Assembly (NCBI GenBank): GCA_903830015.1 | Contig: CAIKSH010000003.1 | Span: 1 to 5,643 of the forward strand | Direction of reading: 5' to 3' | Length of the DNA: 5,643 nucleotides | From: an uncultured Solirubrobacterales bacterium | GTDB taxonomy: Bacteria > Actinomycetota > Thermoleophilia > Solirubrobacterales > Solirubrobacteraceae | Part shown: piece by piece, positions 5,546 through 5,643 of the stretch | How the letters are laid out: each line of letters starts with the position of its first letter | How positions within the stretch are numbered: position 1 is the stretch's first letter | Made by a program: the position numbers and the translations under genes | Notes under the pieces: generated by a model | Told to the model about the DNA's origin: nothing | The model's input: the letters and a program-made list of their open reading frames with translations, nothing else | Database searches by the model: none

Positions 5546-5559
5546 GCGCCGGTCAGCCG
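5536..5559. terminator. Weak inverted repeat between convergent genes
   Basis: CGGCT (5536-5540) and AGCCG (5555-5559) can form a 5-bp stem around the 7-bp gap between the hydrolase stop and the arfB stop. The loop is 14 bases and no U tract follows, so the terminator call is weak. Confidence 0.2.
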
Positions 5560-5643
5560 TCGGCCGGCGGCCGGCGGTCGCGCTTGCGCTCGGCCTGCCG
5601 GCGCTTGGCGGCCAGCCGGCGCTCGCGCGAGGCGCGGGTCGGC
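5553..5643 (-). CDS. arfB: ArfB/YaeJ-type ribosome rescue peptidyl-tRNA hydrolase, C-terminal fragment
   Basis: The last 29 codons of a minus-strand gene run from the right edge to TGA (complement of 5553-5555). The peptide begins PTRASRERRLAAKRRQAERK and continues through a KRDRR stretch to PPADG. It closely matches the C-terminal tail of ArfB (E. coli YaeJ, PTRASKERRLASKAQK...), the basic extension that enters the empty mRNA channel of stalled ribosomes while the GGQ domain releases the nascent chain. The GGQ domain lies outside the window, so catalytic competence is unseen. The gene is convergent with the wall hydrolase, with seven bases between stops. The peptide is too short for certainty, and another Arg-rich protein tail is the alternative. 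Confidence 0.75.
   Translation of the reverse strand, partial: PTRASRERRLAAKRRQAERKRDRRPPADG

Overview
The window is a high-GC (about 70%), densely packed bacterial chromosome segment. It holds seven protein genes (two cut by the window edges) and one strong cis-regulatory RNA. The codon bias (G/C at third positions), a SUF iron-sulfur operon, a cyclic-di-AMP (ydaO/yuaA-type) riboswitch ahead of a cell-wall hydrolase, and the Ala/Arg/Gly-rich proteins all point to an actinobacterium. The style resembles Thermoleophilia/Solirubrobacterales, but that is an impression and was not checked by a search.

Left block (+ strand, 1-1889): the 3' end of sufB, then sufD (start overlaps the sufB stop), then a small DCC-family (DUF393) thiol-disulfide-type protein four bases after sufD. 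These look like the end of one operon for Fe-S cluster scaffold proteins. No sufC, sufS or sufU follows sufD, so those partners must lie upstream or elsewhere. A perfect 8-bp inverted repeat sits at the very end of the DCC gene, where it collides tail to tail with the next gene.

Middle block (- strand, 1883-3069): a Bcp/PrxQ-type peroxiredoxin is followed two bases later by an unrecognised highly charged 240-residue protein with tandem EPKAE repeats and a Lys/Gly-rich basic tract. They form a two-gene operon. The peroxiredoxin start codon lies only 12 bp from the start codon of a divergent M20-family metallopeptidase (+ strand, 3082-4218).

Right block (4219-5643): the 241-bp gap after the peptidase holds a candidate promoter, a c-di-AMP riboswitch with clear conserved cores (about 4301-4437), and a G-rich Shine-Dalgarno facing a C-rich stretch. 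This leader serves a secreted protein with a signal peptide, two peptidoglycan-binding domains and a C-terminal NlpC/P60-like Cys/His hydrolase domain, which fits known c-di-AMP control of wall remodelling. Convergent with it, at the right edge, is the basic C-terminal tail of an ArfB-type ribosome rescue factor.

Most of the window is conventional housekeeping. The parts most worth following up are the riboswitch and its expression platform, the divergent NlpC/P60-like domain, the unrecognised repeat protein coupled to bcp, and the 12-bp divergent junction.
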